The position numbers and the translations under genes were made by a program. Below, one piece after another: positions 1 through 7,491 of a DNA stretch of 13,708 bases (position 1 is the stretch's first letter; the number at the start of each line of letters is the position of its first letter). This DNA comes from Deltaproteobacteria bacterium (lineage in GTDB: Bacteria; Desulfobacterota; DSM-4660; Desulfatiglandales; HGW-15). The notes under the pieces are model-generated. The model searched no databases, was not told the DNA's origin, and saw only the letters and a list, made by a program, of their open reading frames with translations. The DNA lies in the NCBI GenBank assembly GCA_019308525.1, contig JAFDIC010000062.1, positions 1 through 13,708 of the forward strand, written 5' to 3'.

Positions 1-1
1 C

Positions 2-268
2 GCCCAACGTCTGCGGAGCCAACAATGTGTGCATGTGACCGATATCCTGGACCCCCGCATGGTGGATGTGCAGCACGGATGGTGGTTTCCGGAGCGAAAG
101 GAGTCGGAACCGGAGATATTTGGGGTATTCGAGTCCAAGGCCAACATCCTCTGTCCTGATGGGCCACAATTCTGCAGTCCGGAGGTCGGAGGGTGGCCTC
201 ATACCGCCCTCATGTGTCGAGTAAAAGATCTGTGCTTTGAAAGAACAAGTGATGCTCATTTCAAATGA
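2..268 (+). CDS. Molybdopterin oxidoreductase, C-terminal fragment (5' end outside window)
   Basis: Reading frame 2 is open from the left edge to the TGA at 266-268 and gives 88 residues. The segment HGWWFPE, followed by GVFESKANIL, CPD and GGWPHTALMCRV, is the pattern I know from the very end of DMSO-reductase-family molybdoenzymes, where the C-terminal molybdopterin-dinucleotide-binding domain closes. These enzymes carry a bis-MGD cofactor and usually an N-terminal [4Fe-4S] cluster; both of those parts lie outside the window, so the substrate cannot be told. The GTG at 29 is internal to the domain and is not the real start. The gene converges on the MetE/UroD-like gene with only 10 bp between the stop codons, and I see no terminator hairpin there. 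The family assignment is firm; the subfamily is unknown. Confidence 0.85.
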   Translation, partial: AQRLRSQQCVHVTDILDPRMVDVQHGWWFPERKESEPEIFGVFESKANILCPDGPQFCSPEVGGWPHTALMCRVKDLCFERTSDAHFK

Positions 269-278
269 GGCAGCAGGA

Positions 279-1304
279 TCAGACGTACATGTATTCGTCT
301 CTCAGTCTATGCGAGAGCTCTCTGATCATGCTGAAGGCCTTGCTCACGGTCTTTTCCTTGTCAGGGTTTACAAGGCAACAGGTCGCAGGGGAAAGGAGGC
401 TCCTCGAGAGCAGGTAATCCCTGTCAATACCTGCCTCTGACAATCTTGCCCAAACATCAGTGAGCAGCCCTATCAAGGAATCCATGTCCTCCCTTTCAAA
501 GGGCTCCAAATTGGTGGGGACGATTCCCCACACCAGGACGCCTCCCCGATCCAGGAACTTCTTGATGCCGCTCCCGTAGCTTGAGAATATCTCCCCGTTG
601 CTGTACACATCCAGGGAAAGGATATCCACGTCAAGGCTCAACAGGAAATCCCAGTCGGGGTTACCGCACAGGTGAACACCCCTGGGTCTCTCCACCATGG
701 AGAAAAAGGCCTGCATGTCTTTATGGGCAGAAATATTGTCATATCCTGACATGGCGCTGAAAAGGTACTGGAGACCCGGCTCGTCCACGTACATGAAGGC
801 ATTGGGGTTTCGTTCCTTGAGCCTTTGGAGCTGGATGTTTATCCTCTTTGCCATAAACTCAAACATGAAGGGCCGGACCGTGTCATTGAACAGTATGGGG
901 CGATCGTCCTGGTCCACTACGTTGAAACCAAAGCTTATAGGGCCTTCAAGCTGACCCCGGATCGCAGGCCTTCCAGAGAGGTCCAGATCGAGAAACCGAT
1001 GATACACTACAGAGTATGTCCTGCTGATGTCGAAGTACCCCGGGTCATCAAAATGGGCCATGGTCTCCTCAACCTCTTCCATGAATTTTTCCATGGAAAA
1101 ACGAAGAGTCCTCTTTTCCATGTCCAGGACAATACCGGGGAAGTGCTCAGAGGCCTGGACATACATGTCCTCATAGTAGCTGTAAAGGGGTAGCTGGGGC
1201 CAAAAGGGGATATCAAGTGACAGGGCCCTCTCCATTGCCTCGTCCACATTTCTGTGCGGCATTACCGCCATGGCGGTAGTCAAAAGATTCCCTGGTATGG
1301 TCAT
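279..1304 (-). CDS. MetE/UroD-superfamily protein (putative zinc-dependent methyltransferase-like)
   Basis: The 341-residue product resembles the barrel shared by uroporphyrinogen decarboxylase and cobalamin-independent methionine synthase. It opens with LLTTAMAVMPH and IPFWPQLP, typical of stand-alone bacterial members. Visible candidate active-site features are DEPGL at 174-178 (compare IDEPAL in MetE), H211-L-C213 as an HxC zinc pair, and C309/C310 in SPATCC near the C terminus as a third cysteine ligand. The substrate is unknown; relatives transfer methyl groups between corrinoid proteins, thiols and folates. No corrinoid-binding partner is visible nearby. There is no signal peptide or membrane segment, so it should be cytoplasmic. 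I chose the ATG at 1304 because a near-perfect Shine-Dalgarno sequence sits 8 nt upstream; an ATG 19 codons earlier (1361) adds a charged, unconserved-looking stretch. Confident in superfamily, not in reaction. Confidence 0.8.
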   Translation of the reverse strand: MTIPGNLLTTAMAVMPHRNVDEAMERALSLDIPFWPQLPLYSYYEDMYVQASEHFPGIVLDMEKRTLRFSMEKFMEEVEETMAHFDDPGYFDISRTYSVVYHRFLDLDLSGRPAIRGQLEGPISFGFNVVDQDDRPILFNDTVRPFMFEFMAKRINIQLQRLKERNPNAFMYVDEPGLQYLFSAMSGYDNISAHKDMQAFFSMVERPRGVHLCGNPDWDFLLSLDVDILSLDVYSNGEIFSSYGSGIKKFLDRGGVLVWGIVPTNLEPFEREDMDSLIGLLTDVWARLSEAGIDRDYLLSRSLLSPATCCLVNPDKEKTVSKAFSMIRELSHRLRDEYMYV

Positions 1305-1312
1305 TTCCGTCG

Positions 1313-1322
1313 CCTCTCCTTT
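1313..1322 (-). promoter_or_regulatory. Ribosome binding site deciding the start of the MetE/UroD-like gene
   Basis: On the minus strand the sequence AAAGGAGAGG is followed by 8 nt and then ATG at 1304. It is much stronger than the G-run (GGGGGA) before the upstream ATG at 1361, so it favours the shorter protein. Confidence 0.7.
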
Positions 1323-1427
1323 CCCGCCGATTTGACTGTCACGTCTTTCCCTTTGTGCCATCGCAATCCCCCCAGAGCCATGCCCGCGTGGTGGCTCAAG
1401 TCACAAAGGAAACAGCCAGGGGATTAC

Positions 1428-1455
1428 TTTATACCCAAGTCTTGGAGTTTTCCAA
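1428..1455 (-). promoter_or_regulatory. Candidate sigma-70 promoter for the MetE/UroD-like gene, with overlapping inverted repeat
   Basis: Read on the minus strand there is TTGGAA (1455-1450), a 16-nt spacer and TATAAA (1433-1428). This gives 4/6 and 5/6 matches to the -35 and -10 consensus and predicts a leader of roughly 115 nt before the start at 1304. The short inverted repeat TTGGA-gttt-TCCAA (1442-1455) overlaps the -35 box and could be an operator. Both are consensus matches by eye and could be chance. Confidence 0.35.
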
Positions 1456-1614
1456 AGACATATTGCCCTTATCTACCTCTATTGAAATGATTTGACAACC
1501 CTTCTATTCATAGGATCCTTGCCAAATTCACCCAACCCTCCTTTGAATCTCTTGAAATATCCCTTCCTTTGTATTAGGGTAGAGGTCATTACTATTTCTT
1601 AGGAGTGTATGTGT

Positions 1615-3051
1615 ATGGAAGACGAAAAAAACCATGAGGACAGCTTCGGTGATCTCCTCGAGGCTTACACGGACCGAACCAGGGAGGATCTTCAACTGGG
1701 GGATAAACTCAAGGGTAAGATCATATCCATAGGCCCCGATTATGTCTTCGTGGACACGGGCACCAAGATTGACGGGGTTGTGGAAAGGGAACAACTCCTT
1801 GACCAGGAGGGAGAGATGCCTTTCAAGGAAGGGGACATGGTGGAGCTTTACGTCACCTCCTTTGACGGAAACGAGATACGGTTGTCCAAGACACTTTCCG
1901 GGAGCGGAGATCTCAGGATAATGGCAGAGGCTTTCCGGAAGGAAATTCCAGTTGAAGGCAGGGTCAAGGGTAAGTGCAAAGGCGGGTTCAACGTGGAGGT
2001 AATGGGGAAGAGGGCCTTCTGCCCCATAAGCCAGATGGATCTCAAGTACGTGGAGGATCCTGACAAATACCTGGGGGAGACCTTTCCCTTTCTCATCACC
2101 CAGCTCGAGGACAGCGGAAGAAACATCGTTCTTTCCAGGCGAGTAATCCTGGAAAGGGAACTGCACGAGAAGAAGCAGTCATTCATCAAAGAGCTTGACG
2201 TTGACATGGAGCTCACGGCTCGTGTAACAAAGCTTATGCCTTACGGGGCCTTCGTTGAATTGATCCCGGGAGTCGAGGGCATGGTCCATATCTCGGAAAT
2301 CAGTTGGTCAAGGTTAGAGAAGCCGGAAGAGGTCCTGAGACCCGGCGATATCGTCACCGTAAAGATCCTGGGCATGGCTGAAGGGAAGAGACCTGGAGAG
2401 AAGAAAATCTCCCTTTCCATGAAACAGGTGACAGGAGACCCATGGGACAGCGTGGGAGAGACATTTCATGTCGGTGAAAAGGTTATGGGCAAAGTCACCA
2501 GGTGCACCAGGTTCGGGGCCTTTGTGGAGATAGCCCCCGGGGTGGAAGGCCTGGTCCACATCAGCGAGATGAGTTACGGAAGAAGAATCCTCAAGCCGGA
2601 GGATGTGGTCTCCCAGGGTGAAAAAATCGCCGTTATGATAAAGGAAATGGATCCTGAGAATCGGAGGATTTCGCTCAGCATCAAGGAGGCTGAAGGGGAT
2701 CCCTGGGTGACCATAGGCGAGAAGTATGCCGTAGGGCAAACCGTTCAGGGTGTGGTGGAAGGCAAGGAGAAGTTCGGCCTATTCGTGTCCCTGGAGCCGG
2801 GCATCACAGGGCTGGTGCCCATGTCCAGGATAAGGGGCATGTCGAAATCGTCCCCTGTTGAGAAACTTCGCCCTGGAGATCCTATCACGGTGGTGGTGGA
2901 AGATATCAACCAGGAGGAAAGGAAGATCACTCTTGCTCCGGGGGATACGAGCAGTGAGGCTGAATGGCAAAGATACGCGGAGAATTCAAGGAAATCCATG
3001 GGTTCCCTCGGGGAAAAGCTCCAGGCGGCACTGAAGGCCAAGAACGGATAA
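1615..3051 (+). CDS. S1-domain RNA-binding protein, five S1 repeats (ribosomal protein S1-like)
   Basis: The product has 478 residues. Five S1 (OB-fold) repeats are visible at about 27-93, 112-176, 195-269, 284-355 and 370-440. Repeats 3 and 4 carry the classical signature, YGAFVELIPGVEGMVHISE and FGAFVEIAPGVEGLVHISE, each ending in KKISLSMK or RRISLSIK. Repeats 1 and 2 are more divergent, as are the ribosome-binding repeats of S1. Standard proteobacterial S1 is about 550-580 residues with six repeats, so this could be a shortened S1 or, more likely, a paralogue; I therefore give no rpsA symbol. AGGAG at 1601-1605 is 9 nt from the ATG at 1615 but only 3 nt from the in-frame ATG at 1609, which favours 1615. 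The flavoprotein gene begins 37 bp after the stop, so the two may be co-transcribed. Cytoplasmic, RNA-binding. Confidence 0.88.
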   Translation: MEDEKNHEDSFGDLLEAYTDRTREDLQLGDKLKGKIISIGPDYVFVDTGTKIDGVVEREQLLDQEGEMPFKEGDMVELYVTSFDGNEIRLSKTLSGSGDLRIMAEAFRKEIPVEGRVKGKCKGGFNVEVMGKRAFCPISQMDLKYVEDPDKYLGETFPFLITQLEDSGRNIVLSRRVILERELHEKKQSFIKELDVDMELTARVTKLMPYGAFVELIPGVEGMVHISEISWSRLEKPEEVLRPGDIVTVKILGMAEGKRPGEKKISLSMKQVTGDPWDSVGETFHVGEKVMGKVTRCTRFGAFVEIAPGVEGLVHISEMSYGRRILKPEDVVSQGEKIAVMIKEMDPENRRISLSIKEAEGDPWVTIGEKYAVGQTVQGVVEGKEKFGLFVSLEPGITGLVPMSRIRGMSKSSPVEKLRPGDPITVVVEDINQEERKITLAPGDTSSEAEWQRYAENSRKSMGSLGEKLQAALKAKNG

Positions 3052-3088
3052 GGCCCAGTTAGGCCTCTCAGAATCAGGAGGAAATGTC

Positions 3089-4756
3089 ATGTCGAGCATC
3101 AGGATGAAAAAACGCACGGTCGAAGCCGATGTCCTATGCATTGGGGGAGGTATCGCAGGCCTGATGGCTGCGATACGGGCAGCCGAAAAAGGTGCCAAGA
3201 CCGTTGTCGCGGAGAAGGCAAATACCATGTTCAGCGGATCCGGAGCCACGGGCAACGACCATTTTCTCTGCTATCTCCCGGAGATACACGGGGCTGATGT
3301 GGAACCGATTGTCGAGGAGTTCCAACTGGGCCAGCAGGGCGGGCTGAGGCACCGCTCCTTTATTCGGACATGGCTGCTCCGTTCAGAGGAGATCGTCAAG
3401 CTGTGGGATGACTGGGGCATCCCCATGAAATACAATGGAAAATACGAACTGGCAGGGCACGCATTGCCTGGTAATCCCATCTATCACATCCACTATGCCG
3501 GCAAGGACCAGAAGAAGATCCTGACCGAGCAGACCTTGAAAAGAGGCGCGGAAATCCTGAACAGGGTCATGTGTTTTGACTTGATTACGGATGGAAACGC
3601 CGTGACAGGGGCAATGGGTATAAACACGTGGGACGATGAGATGGTCTTGTTCAAGGCAAAAACCGTAATACTAGGAACGGGTTCAGCGATCAGGCTCTAC
3701 CCTGCTTCAACGACCCCGGCCTGGCTCTTCAATACCAGGCTTTCCCCCACCTGCGTCGGAGACGGCAGGGCCATGGCATACAGGGCGGGGGCCGAGCTGG
3801 TCAACATAGAGATACCCATCCTGCGCTGTGGGCCTGTTTACTTTGCCAGGGCCGGAAAGGGAACATGGGCCGGGGTGCTCCGGGATCCCCAGGGGAAACC
3901 TGTCGGGCCCTTTGTCACGGAGCCCAACAACAAGTACGGTGATCCTGTGGTTGACATATACCAAGACATTTTCTTGGACTACAAGCGCTCCGGCCGGGGT
4001 CCCGTCTACATGGACTGCAATGGCCTCTCTGACCAGGAACTGGAATACATGTACCACTGGCTGTACAACGAGGGAAATGTCGGGCTCCTGAATCACCTCA
4101 AGGAAGAAGGTATAGACCCGAGGGAAAGACCCGTGGAATTCAGGACTTACCACTATGAACTTTTCCCCAGGGGAGGGGTTTATTATGATGAGGGAGGAGC
4201 CACGTCCACGAGGGGGCTTTATGCCGCCGGAGACGAGTTTTTCGGAGGCATATCGGGGGCCGCGGTCTTTGGGTGGATTGCGGGAGAGAATGCTGCAAAG
4301 CAGGCCGAGGGCATGGATATGCCCGAGATTGACCATGCAAAGGATCGATTGGAGGAGGCCCTAACCCGCCTGGAAGAGATTCGGAACAGGGAATGGGGCG
4401 CAAGTTGGAAGGAGGCAAATATCGCCCTCCAACAAATTATGTATGACTTCACCGGGGAGGTGCGCTCCGAGACCCTGCTCGATGCGGGGTTACTCGCACT
4501 TCGAAGGCTGAAACGAAAGGCCCGGGAGAGTCTCGTTGCCGCTAATCCCCATGAGCTGTGCCGCTGTCTCGAGGTCCTCAACCTGCTTGAGGTGGGTGAA
4601 CTTGTATTCATTGCTGCAAAGGAGAGAAAGGAAACCAGGGGCAAGCACATCCGGCCGGACTATCCCTTCGCAAATCCCCAGCTCTCCAAGCTGCTCGTCT
4701 TGAAAAAAGACAACGGCGGTCCGGCAATGGAATGGAGGCCCATAATAAGACGCTGA
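3089..4756 (+). CDS. FAD-dependent oxidoreductase, fumarate reductase/AprA-like flavoprotein
   Basis: The 555-residue product begins with a dinucleotide-binding Rossmann motif, GGGIAG at 19-24, with the FAD-ribose acidic residue E42 after a beta strand. The family's second FAD segment appears as GDGRAMAYRAGAEL (224-237) and the third as GLYAAGDE (376-383). The C-terminal ETRGKHIRPDYP (515-526) matches the RGxHxRxDYP motif of the succinate dehydrogenase/fumarate reductase/L-aspartate oxidase family. YHYELFPRGG (354-363) occupies the place of the substrate-site histidine region. No Tat signal or membrane helix is visible, so it should be cytoplasmic. AGGAGG lies 6-7 nt before the ATG. The next gene encodes a two-cluster ferredoxin 16 bp downstream, an arrangement like adenylylsulfate reductase AprBA, but with the flavoprotein first and a much smaller iron-sulfur subunit. 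The substrate is unknown; I would not call it AprA, SdhA or FrdA. Confidence 0.85.
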   Translation: MSSIRMKKRTVEADVLCIGGGIAGLMAAIRAAEKGAKTVVAEKANTMFSGSGATGNDHFLCYLPEIHGADVEPIVEEFQLGQQGGLRHRSFIRTWLLRSEEIVKLWDDWGIPMKYNGKYELAGHALPGNPIYHIHYAGKDQKKILTEQTLKRGAEILNRVMCFDLITDGNAVTGAMGINTWDDEMVLFKAKTVILGTGSAIRLYPASTTPAWLFNTRLSPTCVGDGRAMAYRAGAELVNIEIPILRCGPVYFARAGKGTWAGVLRDPQGKPVGPFVTEPNNKYGDPVVDIYQDIFLDYKRSGRGPVYMDCNGLSDQELEYMYHWLYNEGNVGLLNHLKEEGIDPRERPVEFRTYHYELFPRGGVYYDEGGATSTRGLYAAGDEFFGGISGAAVFGWIAGENAAKQAEGMDMPEIDHAKDRLEEALTRLEEIRNREWGASWKEANIALQQIMYDFTGEVRSETLLDAGLLALRRLKRKARESLVAANPHELCRCLEVLNLLEVGELVFIAAKERKETRGKHIRPDYPFANPQLSKLLVLKKDNGGPAMEWRPIIRR

Positions 4757-4757
4757 G

Positions 4758-4764
4758 AAGGAGG
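4758..4764 (+). promoter_or_regulatory. Ribosome binding site deciding the ferredoxin start
   Basis: AAGGAGG is separated by 8 nt from the ATG at 4773 and by only 2 nt from the in-frame ATG at 4767. The spacing makes 4773 the likely start. The site begins just after the flavoprotein stop codon, which suggests coupled translation. Confidence 0.65.
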
Positions 4765-4772
4765 ATATGGCA

Positions 4773-5015
4773 ATGCCACCCGTAGTGGACAAAGAGGCGT
4801 GTATGGGTTGTCTTGAATGCGCAGAGGCGTGCCAGTGTGATGTCTACTTCGGCTCCGTGAGAGGTGAAGTAGCCAAGGTTACATACCCTGATGAATGCTG
4901 GCATTGCAATGCCTGCGTATTCGTCTGCCCCGAAGATGCCATCAAACTCAGGATCCCCCTGCCCATGATGGTTCTTTACCAGGAGCGCTCCCGCCAGGAG
5001 GCCAAGGCGCCATAG
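4773..5015 (+). CDS. Small 2x[4Fe-4S] ferredoxin (AprB-like electron-transfer subunit)
   Basis: The 80-residue protein has two CxxCxxCxxxC motifs. The first is C10, C13, C16, C20 (CMGCLECAEAC) and the second C42, C45, C48, C52 (CWHCNACVFVCP). In ferredoxins of this fold the fourth cysteine of each motif serves the other cluster, giving two low-potential [4Fe-4S] centres. An extra cysteine, C22, follows the first motif. APS reductase beta subunits are about 150 residues with a long C-terminal tail that wraps the alpha subunit; here only about 28 residues follow the last cysteine, so the partner interface must differ. Placement 16 bp after the flavoprotein gene strongly suggests that it passes electrons to or from that flavin. 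Cytoplasmic, with no signal sequence. Confidence 0.88.
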   Translation: MPPVVDKEACMGCLECAEACQCDVYFGSVRGEVAKVTYPDECWHCNACVFVCPEDAIKLRIPLPMMVLYQERSRQEAKAP

Positions 5016-5076
5016 CCCAATGCCGGTGATTTTACCCTCCGGCTCACGGCACATGATCCTATGAGATCTTTTGAAA

Positions 5077-5103
5077 GTGGGCTTCCCTGTCAAGCGCACC
5101 CAC
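5077..5103. terminator. Possible hairpin between convergent ferredoxin and pckG genes
   Basis: GTGGGCTT (5077-5084) can pair with AAGC (5092-5095) plus CCAC (5100-5103), leaving a 4-nt bulge and a 7-nt loop. Read on the minus strand, the direction of pckG, the stem is followed by only a short T run (TTT C). It is a weak terminator candidate; a second small stem, GCCGG/CCGGC, lies at 5022-5043. Confidence 0.25.
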
Positions 5104-5110
5104 TCGGGCT

Positions 5111-7090
5111 TTAAGATTGGGTGCCTGACTCGTCCCTGAGCTGGTCAGGGGAAACAATGGAGCCGTACTTTTCTTTTAATGCAAGCAACCCCTTACGCTG
5201 CTCTTCATATACCTCGAACAGCCTCTTTGGAAGGTTCTCTTCTTTGCTGTAAGCCTCCTCCTGTAGGTCAATGCGGACGATTATGTTATCTATGTAAAGG
5301 GAGAATTGTTTCTCATAGAGGTCCTTTGGATACACCTTGTCTATCTCTGACTCAAACATGCTCTTCAGATCTTCGTACCTCGGCAAATAGCCTATGGGGG
5401 TCTCTATGGCCTCGACATCGTTGTTCGCGCGCCTTTCCAACCATCCCAACCACACCCTAACGTCTCTCTTCTCACCCAGGAGCTTATCACCCTCGCCTCC
5501 CCTTGCGCCGTGCGTCAGGAAGTAGTTGAGACCGGCGATTATCGGGCGATTTCCCTCGCTAAACTTCTCGGAGTTAAAAAACACGAACTGGGCCTTCATG
5601 TAATCGGCCAGAGGTCCGGGAATGAAAGGCTCGTTTGCCCATGGCTGGCGCCTAACCCCCTTCGCCCCTACCTCGGTGGCCGTGGCCGCAGACAAAATAG
5701 ATGCGCCCAACACTACACCTTCATCAGGAGTCCTTGCTACCCAGACAGGCGGCATAGTATCGCTATCGCGGCCGGAGTAGGTAATCACCTTGATAGGGAC
5801 CCCGGCAGGATCTTCAGCAATCTCCTCGTTGTAGTTTTCTATTGCCGCGCATTGCAGGGTGCAGCGTGAGTTGGGATGTGACATGGGAATCTCCTTACCA
5901 TTCTCATCCTTTTTTCCTTGCCACCACTCACCCTGAAAATTGATCCCCCTCTTCGGAGCCACTTCACCGTTGCCCACCCAGTAAGGGACCCTGTTTTCAT
6001 CAACGAGCACATTGGACCAGATCACTTCGGCCCCTTCTTCCCTGAGGGCCTTCATAAGGTACGGATCGCTTTCGCGGTTCACGTCTTGGACGATTCCGAA
6101 TATACCCTTCTCTGGGTTTACTGCGCGCAGGGTTCCGTCCTGCGCTATCCAGAGCTGTGCCAGGTCGTCTCCTATGAAGTCCGTTCCGACCATGGCCGTG
6201 GTCGTCTTGCCGCAACCCGAAGGGGCCGCCCCTGCAAAAAAGGTGATTCGATTATCCGGGCCTCGAAGACCGGTAATGAACATGTGCTCTGATAGTTCGT
6301 CTTCCTGTCTGTAGTAAGTCGCCAGGTCCACGGCGAACCTGTGGTTGCCCTTTTTCAAGAGCAATGTGTTGCCTGCGTAGGTGCAAAACATGCTGAAGGT
6401 CGTGAGCCAACTCCTGTCCATAAAGACCCTGGCATTAGGTAGATCCTCGGGTCGGTTAAGGCCTTGACTGTGCACATTGGTAAAAAACACACCCGCCCTT
6501 TCCACCTCCTGGTCGAAGCTCCTGTAGACATCCCTGTAAAGCAGGTTGGCGCTGTGGGTGACGTAGGCAGAGCTAGTAATCTCAAGGGCAGGGATGGAGG
6601 CCTTCGCCCCTATGGGCCCCCTGGAGTAGAAGCCCACGAACATTATCATCCCCTCCATAATTCCAGCCATATACTGCTTGATATAGTCAAGGGCCTCGTT
6701 GCGGTCGATCTTTCTTGCCAGGAGACTGACCTCTTCATCCGGATTGACAATATAGAAGGTCCTGTCAATGATTCGGGCCTGTTCCTGCGGCAGGTCGAAA
6801 TGAATGGTGTGGTCTTTCATCGCAAGGGGTGCCTCTTCCGCCCTTTCAATGCTCAGTTCCCTTACCCTTTCGGCATCCTCCTCGGTTCCGCTTATGACAA
6901 GCACGGAATCCGGCCTGCACATACTGATAGAGTTGGCTATTTTCAACAGGGCCTCCTCGTTCTTAATGCCGTAGAGCTTCTCGAGGTTTTCCTTGTCCAC
7001 CGAGCGTTCAAAGACGTCCCTCGCCTCTTCTATTGATCTGACACCTCCCACTTCCGCCAGAATATCTGTCCCCTTTTTGATCTCGAACAT
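5111..7090 (-). CDS. pckG: Phosphoenolpyruvate carboxykinase (GTP-type)
   Basis: The enzyme converts oxaloacetate plus GTP to PEP, CO2 and GDP, the entry step of gluconeogenesis (or the reverse in anaplerosis). The 659-residue product contains the kinase-1 P-loop GAAPSGCGKTTTAM (287-300) with the active-site cysteine C293 found in GTP-type enzymes, the kinase-2 motif FIGDD (305-309), substrate-loop residues SRGPIG (156-161), candidate Mn ligands in LLLKK (K246/K247) and EHM (H269), and NSRCT (407-411). The C-terminal part, with GLNYFLT and VEAIETPIGYLPRYEDL, recalls the archaeal branch of GTP-PEPCK more than the animal one; that affiliation is my recollection and needs a tree. An in-frame ATG 44 codons upstream gives a Cys/Arg-rich extension unlike the family. 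I prefer 7090, which has AAAGGG 8 nt before it. The gene is divergent from the dikinase-like gene. Confidence 0.93.
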   Translation of the reverse strand: MFEIKKGTDILAEVGGVRSIEEARDVFERSVDKENLEKLYGIKNEEALLKIANSISMCRPDSVLVISGTEEDAERVRELSIERAEEAPLAMKDHTIHFDLPQEQARIIDRTFYIVNPDEEVSLLARKIDRNEALDYIKQYMAGIMEGMIMFVGFYSRGPIGAKASIPALEITSSAYVTHSANLLYRDVYRSFDQEVERAGVFFTNVHSQGLNRPEDLPNARVFMDRSWLTTFSMFCTYAGNTLLLKKGNHRFAVDLATYYRQEDELSEHMFITGLRGPDNRITFFAGAAPSGCGKTTTAMVGTDFIGDDLAQLWIAQDGTLRAVNPEKGIFGIVQDVNRESDPYLMKALREEGAEVIWSNVLVDENRVPYWVGNGEVAPKRGINFQGEWWQGKKDENGKEIPMSHPNSRCTLQCAAIENYNEEIAEDPAGVPIKVITYSGRDSDTMPPVWVARTPDEGVVLGASILSAATATEVGAKGVRRQPWANEPFIPGPLADYMKAQFVFFNSEKFSEGNRPIIAGLNYFLTHGARGGEGDKLLGEKRDVRVWLGWLERRANNDVEAIETPIGYLPRYEDLKSMFESEIDKVYPKDLYEKQFSLYIDNIIVRIDLQEEAYSKEENLPKRLFEVYEEQRKGLLALKEKYGSIVSPDQLRDESGTQS

Positions 7091-7329
7091 TTTGCTAACC
7101 CTTTCTCCCTTGTAGTAACAGCAGGCCCTTGAGTCCCGCCTGGCCACCAGCCCCCGGCTTGATCTGGCCTCAAAAGCTCCGCAACCAAGACTAGATTGAA
7201 GGCCATTTCTAGCAAAAAACATCCTCGCCCCTGGTGTTCGTCAGGCTTCCTCCTTTCGGGACGGCCGAGACGACCCAAGGCGGCAAGTGATTCAATTTCC
7301 CTACAGGCCTTTTCCTGCGAAGCTGATAA

Positions 7330-7338
7330 TGGTATAAT
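7330..7338 (+). promoter_or_regulatory. Extended -10 promoter candidate (TGnTATAAT) upstream of the dikinase-like gene
   Basis: TGGTATAAT is a perfect extended -10 element. The -35 region at 17 nt (7310-7315, TTTTCC) matches only 3/6, which is acceptable for extended -10 promoters. It would start transcription near 7345 and leave a leader of about 230 nt before the ATG at 7576. Confidence 0.45.
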
Positions 7339-7476
7339 TTTTGGTGTTCCATCAAACGAAACAAGGGAGTAATATAGGTGAGTTGAGGTACTATGTCAAT
7401 GAATAACCTCTACCCTTCAGACTCATGTTATACAACTGTTTTGAAGTTAAATTGTGATTTATTGATTTAGTTTAGC

Positions 7477-7491
7477 TTATAGGGCCTATAA
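7477..7491. promoter_or_regulatory. 15-nt perfect palindrome, possible operator
   Basis: TTATAGG-G-CCTATAA is a perfect inverted repeat with 7-bp arms and a 1-nt centre. It lies about 85 nt before the dikinase-like start codon, in AT-rich DNA and next to a TATAAA (7487-7492). It is flanked by GCTT and AAGC, which could lengthen the stem imperfectly. A transcription-factor site is an inference from symmetry alone. Confidence 0.35.

Larger units (their letters stand above)
1305..1614. other. Divergent intergenic region between the MetE/UroD-like gene and the S1-domain gene
   Basis: This 310-bp spacer must hold the promoters of both flanking genes. Besides the minus-strand promoter candidate there is a perfect -35-like TTGACA on the plus strand at 1492-1497. 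No good -10 follows it at 16-18 nt; TAGGAT lies at 13 nt, which is too close. I see no coding potential, tRNA or strong hairpin. Confidence 0.5.

Noticed and set aside
1528..2166. 212-codon minus-strand ORF opposite the S1-domain gene
   Set aside because: Shadow frame of the S1 gene, with no domain and no supporting ribosome site noted.
3707..4336. 209-codon minus-strand ORF opposite the flavoprotein gene
   Set aside because: Shadow frame; the plus strand encodes the FAD-binding motifs in this stretch.
3089..4756. Annotation as AprA (adenylylsulfate reductase alpha)
   Set aside because: The fold and ferredoxin partner fit, but length, gene order and the C-terminal SDH-like motif do not single out AprA.
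7091..7222. 44-residue N-terminal extension of PckG from the ATG at 7222
   Set aside because: The extension is rich in Arg, Ser and Cys, does not resemble the family or a signal peptide, and the ATG at 7090 has a better-placed ribosome site.
7393..7470. 25-codon ORF in the pckG/dikinase spacer
   Set aside because: Poor ribosome site (GAGG with 4-nt spacing), no family resemblance and a length easily reached by chance in AT-rich DNA; a leader peptide cannot be excluded.
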